A stretch of DNA of 64,000 nt from Marinobacter sp. F3R08. Lineage in GTDB: Bacteria; Pseudomonadota; Gammaproteobacteria; Pseudomonadales; Oleiphilaceae. Below the pieces are notes generated by a model that was given only the letters and a program-made list of their open reading frames with translations, made no database searches and had not been told where the DNA came from. The stretch is from NCBI RefSeq assembly GCF_018860425.1, contig NZ_JAHKPI010000024.1, positions 25,788 through 89,787 of the forward strand, in the 5' to 3' direction. Of this stretch, positions 41,558 through 51,055 are shown one piece after another; the first letter of the stretch is position 1, and every line of letters begins with the position of its first letter. The position numbers were made by a program, and so were the translations under genes.

Positions 41558-42094
41558 TTCCCAGAGAATTTCTTCACCGCCTTCGCGGCGGGCAAGCACC
41601 CGGGCAATCACGAACAACAGGTCCGAAAGCCGGTTCAGATAGTGCCGGGAGGCGGTGTTGATGGAATCTTCATGGCCGAGGGCGACGACCACACGTTCTG
41701 CCCGACGGCAAACGGCGCGGGCAAGATGACATTGGGCGGCACCAGGGCTGCCGCCGGGCAGTACGAAGTTCTTCAGGGGCGGCAGGTCGTCATTGTGTTG
41801 ATCCAGGGTCGCTTCCAGCCAGCCGATATGCTCGTCGCCGATCACACGACTGCCAGGGATGGCAAACTCACCCCCAAGGTCAAAGAGGTGATGCTGGATG
41901 CGGCGAAGGCTGTCGACCAGTTCGTCGTCGCTGTCCAGGGTTTCAATCAACAGTCCGATATGGCAGTTCAGCTCGTCAGCGGTGCCCATGGCTTCAACCC
42001 GCTGTGCATTCTTGGCAATACGATTGCCATCGGCCAGTCCCGTGGAGCCATCATCTCCGGTGCGGGTATAAATCTTGGAAAGGCGATTGCCCAT
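41537..42094 (-). CDS. PduO-type cob(I)alamin adenosyltransferase
   Basis: This enzyme transfers the adenosyl group of ATP to cob(I)alamin to make coenzyme B12. The 185-residue PduO/MMAB-type protein has the N-terminal KIYTRTGDDGSTGLADGNRIAKNAQRVEAMGTADELNCHIGLL (ATP site) and the C-terminal PGGSPGAAQCHLARAVCRRAERVVVAL followed by YLNRLSDLLFVIARVLARREG. It is the promoter-distal gene of the minus-strand pepA-holC-valS-panE run, 13 bases after the reductase gene. No other B12 genes are nearby. Confidence 0.92.
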   Translation of the reverse strand: MGNRLSKIYTRTGDDGSTGLADGNRIAKNAQRVEAMGTADELNCHIGLLIETLDSDDELVDSLRRIQHHLFDLGGEFAIPGSRVIGDEHIGWLEATLDQHNDDLPPLKNFVLPGGSPGAAQCHLARAVCRRAERVVVALGHEDSINTASRHYLNRLSDLLFVIARVLARREGGEEILWEQKKSGL

Positions 42095-42107
42095 CAGTCT
42101 GCTCCTG

Positions 42108-43001
42108 TTAATGTGCCGACAATTGTTGTACCCGTTCTGTCAGCATTTGGTTCACCGGTGTCTCTATACCAAGGTCATTTCCCAGTTTCATCAGATATCC
42201 GTTGATAAAGTCTATCTCGGTCCGGCGCCCCTGGAGAACATCGGCGCGCATGGATGAGGTGTTGCCGGCGGTGCTGAGAGCAACGCCCTCGATTTTCTGT
42301 CTCAGGGCTGCCGGTGACTCCCTGTCCTGACCTGCGGCTTCCATCAGTACCGATAATTCCTGACACAGGTCTTCGATGGTGTCCTGGTAGAGCGGCGCGT
42401 TCAGGATCCCGCCGTTGGGGCAGTCCAGAATGGCCGTATAGGGATTGATGCCGGCATTGATAATGAGTTTCTGCCAGAGACGCCTGAGGATGTTCTGCTC
42501 CGGATGAATGGCCAGGCCGCTGGCTTGCAGCAAGGCTACCGCCCCCTGGAGACAGGGTCGGGCGGGCTCGGTCATCGGTCCCACCCAGGTATCACCGGTG
42601 CCGGCGTGGACCAGCAGGTCCGGCTGCGGCCGGTTGGCGCCTTCGGTGGTGCTGGCCGCCAGGATGGGGCGCTCCGGCCATTGGCCAGCTACGGCTTGCT
42701 GGCTGCCGAGGCCGTTCTGGAAAAGAAGGATCGGAGTGCTTTCGGGTAACCGGTCAACTATCCCGGCAATGGCGTCCAGGGTGTCACCAGCCTTGGTAGT
42801 GACCAGAATCAATTCGGGCTCGTCGATGGCTCTGAGGAAGGGAGTCCGAACTGTCGATTCCGGCCCGTTGAAGGGCCGGAACCGGTAACTGAGATTATCC
42901 CGGAGCGGCTGACCGGGCCTGGCCAGGTACCCAGCACTGCCGGCTGGCAGTGATGCGCCCCAAAGCCTGCCCAGTGAGCCTGCACCGAGAATCCCGATCA
43001 T
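42108..43001 (-). CDS. 2-dehydropantoate 2-reductase family protein
   Basis: The family reduces ketopantoate to pantoate with NADPH in the pantothenate/CoA pathway. The 297-residue protein begins with the Rossmann loop MIGILGAGSLGRLWGASLPAGS. It contains the KAGDTLDAI lysine region, FQNGLGSQQAVA, and the helical C-terminal domain with RLWQKLIINAGINPYTAILDCPNGGIL (catalytic lysine in WQKL). Homology to PanE/ApbA is clear, but several paralogues exist in these organisms, so the exact substrate is inferred. It starts 5 bases after valS. Confidence 0.85.
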   Translation of the reverse strand: MIGILGAGSLGRLWGASLPAGSAGYLARPGQPLRDNLSYRFRPFNGPESTVRTPFLRAIDEPELILVTTKAGDTLDAIAGIVDRLPESTPILLFQNGLGSQQAVAGQWPERPILAASTTEGANRPQPDLLVHAGTGDTWVGPMTEPARPCLQGAVALLQASGLAIHPEQNILRRLWQKLIINAGINPYTAILDCPNGGILNAPLYQDTIEDLCQELSVLMEAAGQDRESPAALRQKIEGVALSTAGNTSSMRADVLQGRRTEIDFINGYLMKLGNDLGIETPVNQMLTERVQQLSAH

Positions 43002-43006
43002 GCAGG

Positions 43007-45859
43007 TTACATGGCCTCGATTTCGGCCCTTTGCTGGCTCAGGCGGGCCTGGCTGCTCTGGGCATCACGGAGTTTCTCCTGTTCTTTCTCAACCACTTCG
43101 GCTGGCGCCTTGGCGGTAAACTTCTCGTTACCCAGCTTGCCTTCGAGGCGGCCAATTTCCTTCTGCAGGCGCTCCAGTTCCTTATCCAGGCGCTTGAGCT
43201 CTGCATCCTTGTCGATCAGGCCAGCCATGGGAACCAGTACTTCCATGTCACCGACGAGCTGCGTGGCCGACATCGGTGCTTTGTCGCCGTCAAACCAGTC
43301 GAGGCTTTCCAGCTTGGCAAGAGAACCCAGGAACTGGCGATTGTCGTTCATGCGACGCTGGTCTTCGGCTTCCTGGCCCCGCAGCAGGACGGGAATCTTT
43401 TTCGCCGGGGAGATGTTCATCTCGCCACGGATGTTCCGTACCGCCACAATGACGCCTTTGAGCCACTCAATGTCAGCGGTAACGGCTGCATCCTGCTTGC
43501 TGGCATCAGGCTGGGGGTAGGGCTGCAGCATGATGCTGTCGCCACTCTTGCCGGCAAGAGGCGCAATCCGCTGCCAGATTTCCTCGGTAATGAACGGCAT
43601 CATGGGGTGAGCCAGGCGCAGGACGGCTTCCAGCACGCGCACGAGGGTGCGACGGGTGCCACGCTTGGCCTCGGCACTGGCGTTTTCGTCGTTGAGTACC
43701 GGCTTGGACAGCTCCAGGTACCAGTCGCAGTATTCGTTCCAGATGAACTCGTACAACGCATAGGCGGCCAGATCGAAGCGGTACTGATCCAGGTGACGAA
43801 TAACCTCCTGTTCGCAGCTCTGCAGTTCACTGACGATCCAGCGGTCGGCCAGGGACAGCTCCACCGGCTCATCGTTGATGCCGCAGTCCTCGCCCTCGGT
43901 GTTCATCAATACGTAGCGAGCAGCGTTCCAGAGCTTGTTGCAGAAGTTGCGGTAGCCTTCCAGGCGCTTCATGTCCCAGTTAATGTCACGGCCGGTGGTG
44001 GCCATGGCTGCCAGGGTGAAGCGAAGGGCATCGGTGCCATGAGCCGCAATGCCCTCGGGGAATTCCTTCTGGGTGCGTTTGCCGATTTTCTCGGCCAGCT
44101 TGGGCTGCATCAGGTTGCCGGTGCGCTTCTCCATCAGGTCATCGAGGCTGATGCCATCGATCATATCCAGTGGATCAATCACATTACCCTTGGACTTGGA
44201 CATCTTGTCACCGTGCTCGTCCCGGATAAGGCCGGTGACATACACGGTATGGAAGGGAACCTGCGGCGTGCCATCTTCGTCTTTCATGAAGTGCATGGTC
44301 ATCATGATCATCCGGGCAACCCAGAAGAAGATGATGTCGAAGCCGGTCACCAGCACATCGGTCGGATGGAAGGTTTTCAGGCGTTCGGTAATCTCCGGCC
44401 AGCCCAGGGTGCCGAACGTCCACAGGGCAGAGCTGAACCAGGTATCGAGAACGTCGTCATCCTGGCTGAGTTCAACATCGGCGGGCAGGTTGTGCTTTTT
44501 GCGAACCTCGTCTTCGCTGCGGCCCACGTAGATATTGCCCTGTGCGTCGTACCAGGCCGGAATCCGGTGACCCCACCACAGCTGACGGGAAATGCACCAG
44601 TCCTGAATGTCGCGCATCCAGGCAAAATACATGTTCTCGTACTGTTTGGGCACGAACTGGATACGGCCGTCTTCCACCGCTTCAATAGCTGGCTTGGCCA
44701 GGGTCTTGGCATCGGCAAACCACTGATCGGTGAGCATGGGTTCGATGATCAGGCCAGAGCGGTCGCCCCGGGGAACGCTCAGCACATGATCTTCGATGTT
44801 TTCGACAAGCCCCTGAGCTTCCATGTCGGCAACGATCTGTTTGCGGGCGGCCTCTCGGGTCAGACCTGCGTATGCGCCCGGCATGGTGCCGTCGAGTTCG
44901 GTGTTTTCGGTGCCGTCAGCATTGAAGACCTCGGCCAGCTCCCGGATATTGGCATCCTGGGTCATGACATTGATCATCGGCAGGTTGTTGCGCTTGCCGA
45001 CAGCGTAGTCGTTGAAGTCGTGCGCGGGGGTAATCTTCACGCAGCCGGACCCTTTTTCCGGGTCGGCGTGGTGATCGGCTACGATGGGGATGCGACGATT
45101 TACCAAAGGCAGCATGACGTGCTTGCCAATCATATGCTGGTAGCGCTCGTCTTCCGGATGTACGGCAACGGCGGTGTCGCCCAGCATGGTTTCCGGTCGC
45201 GTGGTCGCGACAATCAGATAGTCCTTGCCGTCCTGGGTTTTGACACCGTCGGCCAGGGGGTAACGCAGGTGCCAGAAGAAGCCCTTCTCTTCCTTGTTCT
45301 CCACTTCCAGATCGGAAATTGCGGTATGCAGTTTCGGATCCCAGTTCACCAGCCGTTTGCCGCGATACACCAGGCCTTCGTCGTACAGGCGGATGAACAC
45401 TTCCTGAACGGCCTTGTAGAAACCGTCGTCCATGGTGAAACGTTCGTTGTCCCAGTCCACGGAATTGCCGAGGCGGCGAATCTGGCGGGTGATAGTGCCG
45501 CCGGAGTGTTCTTTCCAGTCCCAGATGCGCTTGATGAACTCGTCGCGGCCCAGGTCGTGGCGGGTTTGGTCTTCTTCCGCGGCCAGCTTGCGTTCAACCA
45601 CCATCTGGGTGGCGATGCCGGCATGGTCGGTGCCAACAGTCCATAAGGCGTTGCGGCCCTGCATACGCTTGAAGCGTGTGAGGGTATCCATGATGGTGTG
45701 CTGGAACGCGTGGCCCATGTGCAGGCTGCCGGTAACGTTGGGTGGCGGGATGGCGATGCTGTAGGAATCGCCTTCGCCGCTGGGGCGGAAGTACCCTTTG
45801 GATTCCCAGTTTTCGTACCACTGGCGCTCGATGTTTTCTGGCTGGTAGGTTTTTTCCAT
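43007..45859 (-). CDS. valS: Valyl-tRNA synthetase
   Basis: ValS charges tRNA-Val. The 950-residue class I enzyme has HIGH as [15 protein letters not shown], the CP1 editing domain ([23 protein letters not shown]), KMSKS as [18 protein letters not shown], an anticodon-binding domain, and the C-terminal valyl coiled-coil arm ([28 protein letters not shown]...[30 protein letters not shown]). It lies downstream of holC, the conserved pepA-holC-valS order. An 898-codon open frame on the other strand is a shadow. Confidence 0.98.
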   Translation of the reverse strand: MEKTYQPENIERQWYENWESKGYFRPSGEGDSYSIAIPPPNVTGSLHMGHAFQHTIMDTLTRFKRMQGRNALWTVGTDHAGIATQMVVERKLAAEEDQTRHDLGRDEFIKRIWDWKEHSGGTITRQIRRLGNSVDWDNERFTMDDGFYKAVQEVFIRLYDEGLVYRGKRLVNWDPKLHTAISDLEVENKEEKGFFWHLRYPLADGVKTQDGKDYLIVATTRPETMLGDTAVAVHPEDERYQHMIGKHVMLPLVNRRIPIVADHHADPEKGSGCVKITPAHDFNDYAVGKRNNLPMINVMTQDANIRELAEVFNADGTENTELDGTMPGAYAGLTREAARKQIVADMEAQGLVENIEDHVLSVPRGDRSGLIIEPMLTDQWFADAKTLAKPAIEAVEDGRIQFVPKQYENMYFAWMRDIQDWCISRQLWWGHRIPAWYDAQGNIYVGRSEDEVRKKHNLPADVELSQDDDVLDTWFSSALWTFGTLGWPEITERLKTFHPTDVLVTGFDIIFFWVARMIMMTMHFMKDEDGTPQVPFHTVYVTGLIRDEHGDKMSKSKGNVIDPLDMIDGISLDDLMEKRTGNLMQPKLAEKIGKRTQKEFPEGIAAHGTDALRFTLAAMATTGRDINWDMKRLEGYRNFCNKLWNAARYVLMNTEGEDCGINDEPVELSLADRWIVSELQSCEQEVIRHLDQYRFDLAAYALYEFIWNEYCDWYLELSKPVLNDENASAEAKRGTRRTLVRVLEAVLRLAHPMMPFITEEIWQRIAPLAGKSGDSIMLQPYPQPDASKQDAAVTADIEWLKGVIVAVRNIRGEMNISPAKKIPVLLRGQEAEDQRRMNDNRQFLGSLAKLESLDWFDGDKAPMSATQLVGDMEVLVPMAGLIDKDAELKRLDKELERLQKEIGRLEGKLGNEKFTAKAPAEVVEKEQEKLRDAQSSQARLSQQRAEIEAM

Positions 45860-45942
45860 GGGGTTCTGCAGTGACCGTTGGTTGATTCACAAGGGAAATT
45901 TCAGACGCCCGATTATACATGGTCGCCCTGTTTGCGGCGAAC

Positions 45943-46455
45943 CTAACGGTTCCTCTGATCATGAACCCGGGGTTCTATCCCGAGCGTCCGCAATTGCCTG
46001 AAATGTGAGCGGGCCTGATTCAGAACATCCGGATCGTTTTGGGCAACCAGAGCAAGCCGTTTAAACCGGTCTGCATTCGCCGGCAAGGTTGCCGAGAGAA
46101 TGATGACGGTATCCCAGTCCTCGGGAACAGGAGGGCATAGCAGGATGCCGACAGGATCGGGGCAGGTCGTCTCAGAATCCGGTACAAGGCTGTGGGGGAT
46201 AAAGGCGTCGGGGCGGAAGCTCCAGAGCAGGTCGTCCAGTTCTTCGGCGTGTTGCATGGTATCGCAGACGACGCACACGCGGTCACCCTGCTGCCAGGCT
46301 TTGTCCACAAGTTTGGCGGCGTGGAGGTTGCGGGCGGCGGAGGTGTTCTGGGCAAGTATGTGGAACCAGTAGCGTTGGTTCCTGTCTTCCTGTCCGGAGT
46401 GCCCGGCAGCAGGGCTGCCGGGCTCCGGGGAGCTGGTGGAATTACTTTCCTGCAT
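45943..46455 (-). CDS. holC: DNA polymerase III subunit chi
   Basis: HolC (chi) links the clamp loader to single-stranded DNA-binding protein. The recognisable fold starts at residue 28, RYWFHILAQNTSAARNLHAAKLVDKAWQQGDRVCVVCDTMQHAEELDDLLWSFRPDAFIPHSLV. CPPVPEDWDTVIILSATLP follows. The total is 170 residues, about 20 more than usual, because the only ATG (46455) adds a Ser/Pro/Gly-rich leader. The start lies inside the 3' end of pepA (14-base overlap). Confidence 0.9.
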   Translation of the reverse strand: MQESNSTSSPEPGSPAAGHSGQEDRNQRYWFHILAQNTSAARNLHAAKLVDKAWQQGDRVCVVCDTMQHAEELDDLLWSFRPDAFIPHSLVPDSETTCPDPVGILLCPPVPEDWDTVIILSATLPANADRFKRLALVAQNDPDVLNQARSHFRQLRTLGIEPRVHDQRNR

Positions 46456-47935
46456 GGGACATCAGGTAGTCGACCAGCAGAGGCACCGGACGGCCTGAGG
46501 AGCCTTTGGCTTTGCCGGAGTGCCAGGCAGTACCGGCGATGTCCAGGTGGGCCCAGCGGTAATCCTTGGCGAATCGGGACAGGAAACAGGCGGCGGTGAT
46601 GGTGCCGGCCGGGCGGCCGCCGATGTTGGCCATGTCGGCGAAGTTGCTGTCCAGCTGACTCTGGTATTCGTCCCACAGGGGCAGGCGCCAGGCACGATCA
46701 CCAGCGCGCTCACCGGCGGCCAGCAGTTCGTTGGCCAGCCCGTCGTTATTGGCAAGCAGGCCGGTGGCGTGGTTGCCCAGGGCAATGATGCAGGCACCGG
46801 TCAGGGTTGCCAGATCAATAACGGCGGCGGGGTCGAATTTCTTCACATAGGTGAGGGCGTCACACAGTACCAGGCGGCCTTCTGCGTCGGTGTTGAGAAT
46901 CTCAACGGTCATGCCGGAGAGGGTGGTGACGATGTCGCCCGGGCGAGAAGCGCTGCCATCCGGCATGTTTTCGGCAGCGGCAATGACGGCCACCACGTTG
47001 ATCCTGGGCTGGGTTTCAGCCAGTACTTTCATGGCGCCGAAGACACTGGCTGAGCCGCCCATGTCGTATTTCATTTCGTCCATGCCTTCGCCGGGCTTGA
47101 GGCTGATGCCGCCGGTGTCGAAGGTAATACCTTTACCAACCAGCACATGGGGCTTGTCCTTGGCCTTACCGCCACGGTATTCCATGACGATCAGCCTGGG
47201 AGGTTGGGCGCTGCCTTTACCCACGGCCAGAATGGTGTTCATGCCCATTTTTGCCATCTGCTTTTCATCCAGCACTTCGGTCTGGATGCAGTCGTAGTCC
47301 TTGGCCATCTTCCGGGCTTGCTGAGCCAGCCACTCGGGGTGACAGATGTTGGGCGGAGTATTGCCCAGATCCCGGGTAAGGTTCATGCCACGCCCGGTGG
47401 CGAGGCCCAGGTTGAAGGCGTCTTTCAGGGCTTTGCCGGCACCGGAGGCAAGTACCACCACTTTGTTCAGCTTGCGGGCTGCGGGCTTTTCGCTCTTGAA
47501 GTCGCTGAAGGTATAGAGCTGGTCTTCCAGGGTACGCCCGATCAGGCTGAGACGGGCCACTTCGGAGCTGACGGCCTCTTCGCCCGTCACGCTGGTATCG
47601 GTCAGGGCGACCGCGATGCTTTTTGACGGACCGTCTTTAAGGGCGGTCATCATCGCGATCAGAGCCTTGCGGTAGTTTGTCGGGCTGCGATCGGTATCTT
47701 TACCGGTGCCGACAACCAGCAGACGGCTCCAGGGCTGGTCTGTCAGGGGGACAGTGGCGGTACTGGCGTTTTTGCCGGTAATGTCGCCGGCCTTCTGGAG
47801 TGTCTTGATCAGCCCGCCCAGTGCTTCATCGACCTGACTCGTCGAATCCGGCCAGGTGCCCTTTTCAGGCAGGCCGATAACGAGGCAGTCCGCTTTGGTG
47901 CTGGCGATGGCTTTACTGCTCAGGCTGAAATTCAT
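46442..47935 (-). CDS. pepA: Leucyl aminopeptidase (cytosol aminopeptidase)
   Basis: PepA removes N-terminal amino acids, preferring leucine, using two metals in a hexamer; in E. coli it also binds DNA in Xer recombination and carAB control. With ATG 47935 (GGAG at 8 bases upstream) it has 497 residues; an extension to 47965 is open. The metal-binding signature NTDAEGRL is present in VEILNTDAEGRLVLCDALTY, as are GKGITFDTGGISLKPGEGMDEMKYDMGGS and RLPLWDEYQSQLDSNFADMANIGGRPAGTITAACFL. It is divergent from lptFG, the usual gammaproteobacterial layout. Confidence 0.97.
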   Translation of the reverse strand: MNFSLSSKAIASTKADCLVIGLPEKGTWPDSTSQVDEALGGLIKTLQKAGDITGKNASTATVPLTDQPWSRLLVVGTGKDTDRSPTNYRKALIAMMTALKDGPSKSIAVALTDTSVTGEEAVSSEVARLSLIGRTLEDQLYTFSDFKSEKPAARKLNKVVVLASGAGKALKDAFNLGLATGRGMNLTRDLGNTPPNICHPEWLAQQARKMAKDYDCIQTEVLDEKQMAKMGMNTILAVGKGSAQPPRLIVMEYRGGKAKDKPHVLVGKGITFDTGGISLKPGEGMDEMKYDMGGSASVFGAMKVLAETQPRINVVAVIAAAENMPDGSASRPGDIVTTLSGMTVEILNTDAEGRLVLCDALTYVKKFDPAAVIDLATLTGACIIALGNHATGLLANNDGLANELLAAGERAGDRAWRLPLWDEYQSQLDSNFADMANIGGRPAGTITAACFLSRFAKDYRWAHLDIAGTAWHSGKAKGSSGRPVPLLVDYLMSHAGK

Positions 47936-48092
47936 GGCAACTCCTGTTGATTGTTCGCGAGACATCCGCCGGCGGCGGGAATCGTTCTTGATGGTGATCT
48001 AGTCTAGCATTGGGGCAGGCAGTGAAATTATCAAGCGATTGCTATAGCTACCGGGCCCGGCCAGACATTCATGTCGGTGTAATACTGCTGCT

Positions 48093-48122
48093 CTGTCATT
48101 CGGCACCAAGGTTACATAGAAT
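48093..48122 (+). promoter_or_regulatory. Candidate lptFG promoter
   Basis: CTGTCA (48093-48098) and TAGAAT (48117-48122) are 18 bases apart and lie about 55 bases before the lptF start, in the 242-base gap between pepA and lptF. The rest of the gap shows no gene. Confidence 0.4.
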
Positions 48123-48177
48123 ACGCGCTGTTCCCAGCATCCTCCACGTTTCAGCGGATACGGCCAGAGAGACCGAT

Positions 48178-49287
48178 TTGAGCATTATTTTCCGTTACCT
48201 CATTCGTCAGATCATGATCAGCATGATTGCCGTTTCGGGCATCCTGCTGATGGTGTTCATGAGTGGCCGGTTCCTGAAATATCTCGACAGTGCCGCCCAG
48301 GGAAGTATTTCGGCCGGCGTGTTGTTTGAGATCATGGCATACCGTTTTCCGGGGTTCCTTGAGCTGATACTGCCGCTGGGTCTCTTTATCGGCATCCTGC
48401 TCGCCTACGGGCGCATGTATCTTGAGAGCGAGATGACCGTGTTGTTTGCCTGCGGCGTCAGTGACAAGGCGTTGTTGGCTAAAACCCTTCTGGGCAGTCT
48501 CCCGGTCATGGTGATTGTCGGTGTTATGAGTCTCTATGTGTCTCCCTGGGGTATGAATCAGGTTGAGGAGATTTTCAATGAGCAGCGAAAAGCCACGGAA
48601 TTCGAGATGCTGGCCCCGGGCCGCTTCCAGGATTTCTCCTCGGGCGGGCGGGTTACCTATACCGAAGGCCTGAGTGAAGACAAACGGCAGTTGCAGGGCG
48701 TTTTTATTGCGGAATACGCAGCAGACGGCCAGGGGCTGACAATCATCACCGCAGAGTCTGGTTCCCAGCTCGTGGATCCGGAGACCGGAAGCCGGTTTCT
48801 TATCCTGGAGAGAGGAGGCCGGTTTGACGGTACTGCAGGTCAGCTTGATTACAACGTCATAGATTTCGAGGCCTATGGTCTGAAAATCGAAAGCGGTAAT
48901 GCGGGAACCCGGGAATTGGAGGAGGGCGCCAGTACTTTGAGCCTGATGCAGTCAGACCAGCTGGAAGATCGGGCCTTGCTGCACTGGCGTTTATCTTTGC
49001 CCCTGATTGTTCCCGTCGTGACGCTGTTGGCTGTGCCGCTCAGCCGGGTTAATCCTCGCCAGGGGCGGTTTTTCCACCTGCTCCCGGCGATGCTGGTTTA
49101 TATCACCTATCTGGGATTGCTGATTGTTGCCCGGGATTGGCTGGCCGAGGGGCAGGTTCCGGAGTGGATAGGTATGCTCTGGGTTCATGCCCTGTTTCTG
49201 GGGCTCGGTCTCTGGCTGCAGTTTGGCCCTGCCTGGTTGCATCGCAGGCGCCTGATGCGGGAAGGAGGTGCCCATGCGCAGGATTGA
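48178..49287 (+). CDS. lptF: LPS export ABC transporter permease LptF
   Basis: LptF and LptG form the membrane core of the LptB2FG transporter that extracts LPS from the inner membrane. The TTG start at 48178 gives MSIIFRYLIRQIMISMIAVSGILLMVFMSGRFLKYL, which aligns with the known LptF N-terminus and has AGAGAG upstream; no ATG fits as well, and the longer open frame to 48010 is not credible. The 369 residues have three N-terminal and three C-terminal helices flanking a periplasmic beta-jellyroll (about 130-270). The signature YRFPGFLELILPLGLFIGILLAYGRMYLESEMTVLFACG is clear. Confidence 0.94.
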   Translation: MSIIFRYLIRQIMISMIAVSGILLMVFMSGRFLKYLDSAAQGSISAGVLFEIMAYRFPGFLELILPLGLFIGILLAYGRMYLESEMTVLFACGVSDKALLAKTLLGSLPVMVIVGVMSLYVSPWGMNQVEEIFNEQRKATEFEMLAPGRFQDFSSGGRVTYTEGLSEDKRQLQGVFIAEYAADGQGLTIITAESGSQLVDPETGSRFLILERGGRFDGTAGQLDYNVIDFEAYGLKIESGNAGTRELEEGASTLSLMQSDQLEDRALLHWRLSLPLIVPVVTLLAVPLSRVNPRQGRFFHLLPAMLVYITYLGLLIVARDWLAEGQVPEWIGMLWVHALFLGLGLWLQFGPAWLHRRRLMREGGAHAQD

Positions 49288-50335
49288 CGGCTACGTCATG
49301 AGAACCGTGGGCGGCGCCATGTTTCTGGTCATGGTGGTGGTACTGTCGCTTGATCTCATCTTCGCCTTTATTGCCGAGCTTGAGGATACCCGGAACAATT
49401 ACCAGACACTTGAAGCTCTCTGGTATGTCTTTCTGACCCTGCCGCGCCGCATCTATGACTATCTGCCACTGGGCGCCTTCATGGGGTGTCTTGTGGGGCT
49501 GGGGTCCATGGCCAGTTCATCGGAGCTGACCGTTATCCGGGCTGCCGGTGTCTCGCTCAAGCGCATTGTCTGGTCGGCCATGAAGCCTGCTCTCGTTGTG
49601 GTCATTCTCGGTGTACTCATTGGCGAATACGTGGCCCCGCCGGCAGAGCGTGTGGCGCAGAGTGACAAGGCGGTAGCCCTGGGCGCCGGGACCAACGTGG
49701 CTTCGGCCTCCGGGGTATGGCACAAGGAGGGGAACGTCTACATTCATCTGAACGCGGTTCAGCCCAGCGGTGTGCTTCACGGGGTTTCGCGTTTCAGGTT
49801 TGACGAAGACAGGCAGCTGCGTTCAGCCAGCTTTGCGGAGCGGGCAATATACCAGGGCGATTACTGGCTTCTGGAGAAGGTCCACACCACGGAATTCGAA
49901 GACGACAGAGCCACCCGTTCCGAGAACCAGACACTGAAATGGGAAACGGGTCTGTCCCCGGATGTTCTGAGTGTCCTGATTGTAAAACCGGAAAATCTCT
50001 CCATGACCGGTTTGTTTACCTACGCCCGTTACCTGGGCGAGCAAAACCTCAATGCCTCGCGCTACTGGCTGGCATTCTGGAAGAAAGCCTTGATGCCACT
50101 CGGCACGGCTGTGATGGTACTGGTCGCGATATCCTTTATATTCGGGCCATTGCGTTCGGTGACCATGGGCTTCCGGGTGTTTACCGGCTTGCTGGTAGGG
50201 CTACTCTTTAAGTACATGCAGGACCTGCTGGGGCCCATGAGTCTTGTTTACGGCTTCAACCCGATGCTGGCGGTATTGGTGCCCATTGCAGTGAATGCCA
50301 TGGTCGGGGCGGTCTTGATGCGACGGGCCGGTTGA
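49274..50335 (+). CDS. lptG: LPS export ABC transporter permease LptG
   Basis: LptG is the second permease of LptB2FG. ATG 49274 lies 5 bases after AAGGAGG, a better start than the in-frame GTG at 49268, and gives 353 residues. It opens with RRIDGYVMRTVGGAMFLVMVVVLSLDLIFAFIAELED. The helices, periplasmic jellyroll and C-terminal helices follow, with the signature PRRIYDYLPLGAFMGCLVGLGSMASSSELTVIRAAGVS. The gene overlaps the 3' end of lptF by 14 bases. A perfect 9-bp stem surrounds its stop codon. Confidence 0.95.
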   Translation: MRRIDGYVMRTVGGAMFLVMVVVLSLDLIFAFIAELEDTRNNYQTLEALWYVFLTLPRRIYDYLPLGAFMGCLVGLGSMASSSELTVIRAAGVSLKRIVWSAMKPALVVVILGVLIGEYVAPPAERVAQSDKAVALGAGTNVASASGVWHKEGNVYIHLNAVQPSGVLHGVSRFRFDEDRQLRSASFAERAIYQGDYWLLEKVHTTEFEDDRATRSENQTLKWETGLSPDVLSVLIVKPENLSMTGLFTYARYLGEQNLNASRYWLAFWKKALMPLGTAVMVLVAISFIFGPLRSVTMGFRVFTGLLVGLLFKYMQDLLGPMSLVYGFNPMLAVLVPIAVNAMVGAVLMRRAG

Positions 50336-50346
50336 AAGGCCCGTCG
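50321..50346. terminator. Perfect hairpin over the lptG stop codon
   Basis: CGACGGGCC (50321-50329) pairs with GGCCCGTCG (50338-50346) across an 8-base loop that contains the lptG TGA. There is no T run, so it may stabilise the 3' end or act with Rho; the convergent RDD gene ends 14 bases on. Confidence 0.4.
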
Positions 50347-50359
50347 GGATCCCGGGCAG

Positions 50360-50914
50360 TTACTTTGCGGTGCGCTTTTTCGTACCGGCTTCCTTGGGAA
50401 TCGAGACAACGACGCTGTCAGACAGGCGGTCAGTCACCGATAGACCGTTGATCGGATAGAACAGTGCGATCATAGCCGGAATACTCAGAAACAGAGTGGC
50501 TTCCCCGAGGTAGTAGCTGGCAAGCAGTGTCAGGAAGATGACTGCAGCCGCTGTTACGTAACGTCTGAGTGCTTTGGTCCAGCTCACAGAGGTCCCGTCA
50601 ATGTTTTCTATGCGGATTCGCCACACCTGCATGCCAAGAGTCTGGCCAATGCGGGTCCAGAAGTAGCCGAAGAACAGGTAAAGGACCAGGAACAGGGTAA
50701 ATGTCAGCCCCGGATCTCCGGAGAGCTGGCCTGTCTCGGCCATGTGTTCATAGTGATCCCAGCCGGTCATCCAGCCGGCGACCATGGTGTACGCCCAGGT
50801 TGCGACAAGCAGCACGGCAATGCTGATCAAGCCGTCGTAAATAATGGCGAGGGCGCGCTTCAGTGCAGTGGCTGGCGGGAATAGTTCCTCGGCGTCATGG
50901 AAGCGTCGGGGCAT
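50360..50914 (-). CDS. RDD family membrane protein
   Basis: This is a 184-residue integral membrane protein of the RDD family. The family features are ALKRALAIIYDGLISIAVLLVATWAYTMV at about residues 17-45, a middle helix pair FTLFLVLYLFFGYFWTRIGQTLGMQVWRIRIEN, and a C-terminal pair RYVTAAAVIFLTLLASYYLGEATLFLSIPAMIALFYPINGLSVTDRLSDSVVVS. A few family members have been implicated in ion exchange, but most have no assigned role. It is convergent with lptG and divergent from alaS. Confidence 0.85.
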   Translation of the reverse strand: MPRRFHDAEELFPPATALKRALAIIYDGLISIAVLLVATWAYTMVAGWMTGWDHYEHMAETGQLSGDPGLTFTLFLVLYLFFGYFWTRIGQTLGMQVWRIRIENIDGTSVSWTKALRRYVTAAAVIFLTLLASYYLGEATLFLSIPAMIALFYPINGLSVTDRLSDSVVVSIPKEAGTKKRTAK

Positions 50915-50957
50915 GGAATCTCCTGTGATGTTTCACGTTTTTCCTGTTCTCGGCGTG

Positions 50958-50966
50958 TGCTAGAGT
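50958..50966 (+). promoter_or_regulatory. Candidate extended -10 for alaS
   Basis: TGCTAGAGT (50958-50966) is an extended -10-like element about 90 bases before the alaS ATG. No good -35 is seen. Confidence 0.3.
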
Positions 50967-51055
50967 AGCGGATTTGCACAAGCATGTAAGTACTCGTATT
51001 CAATCGCGGACCCGGGGGCATTTCCTCCGGGTTTCTGGAAAGGTATCAAAGGGCT

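Noticed and set aside
42950..45646. 898-codon open frame on the plus strand
   Set aside because: It is entirely antisense to valS, which has full synthetase motifs; long antisense frames are expected from GC-rich codon use. Its sequence shows no domain.
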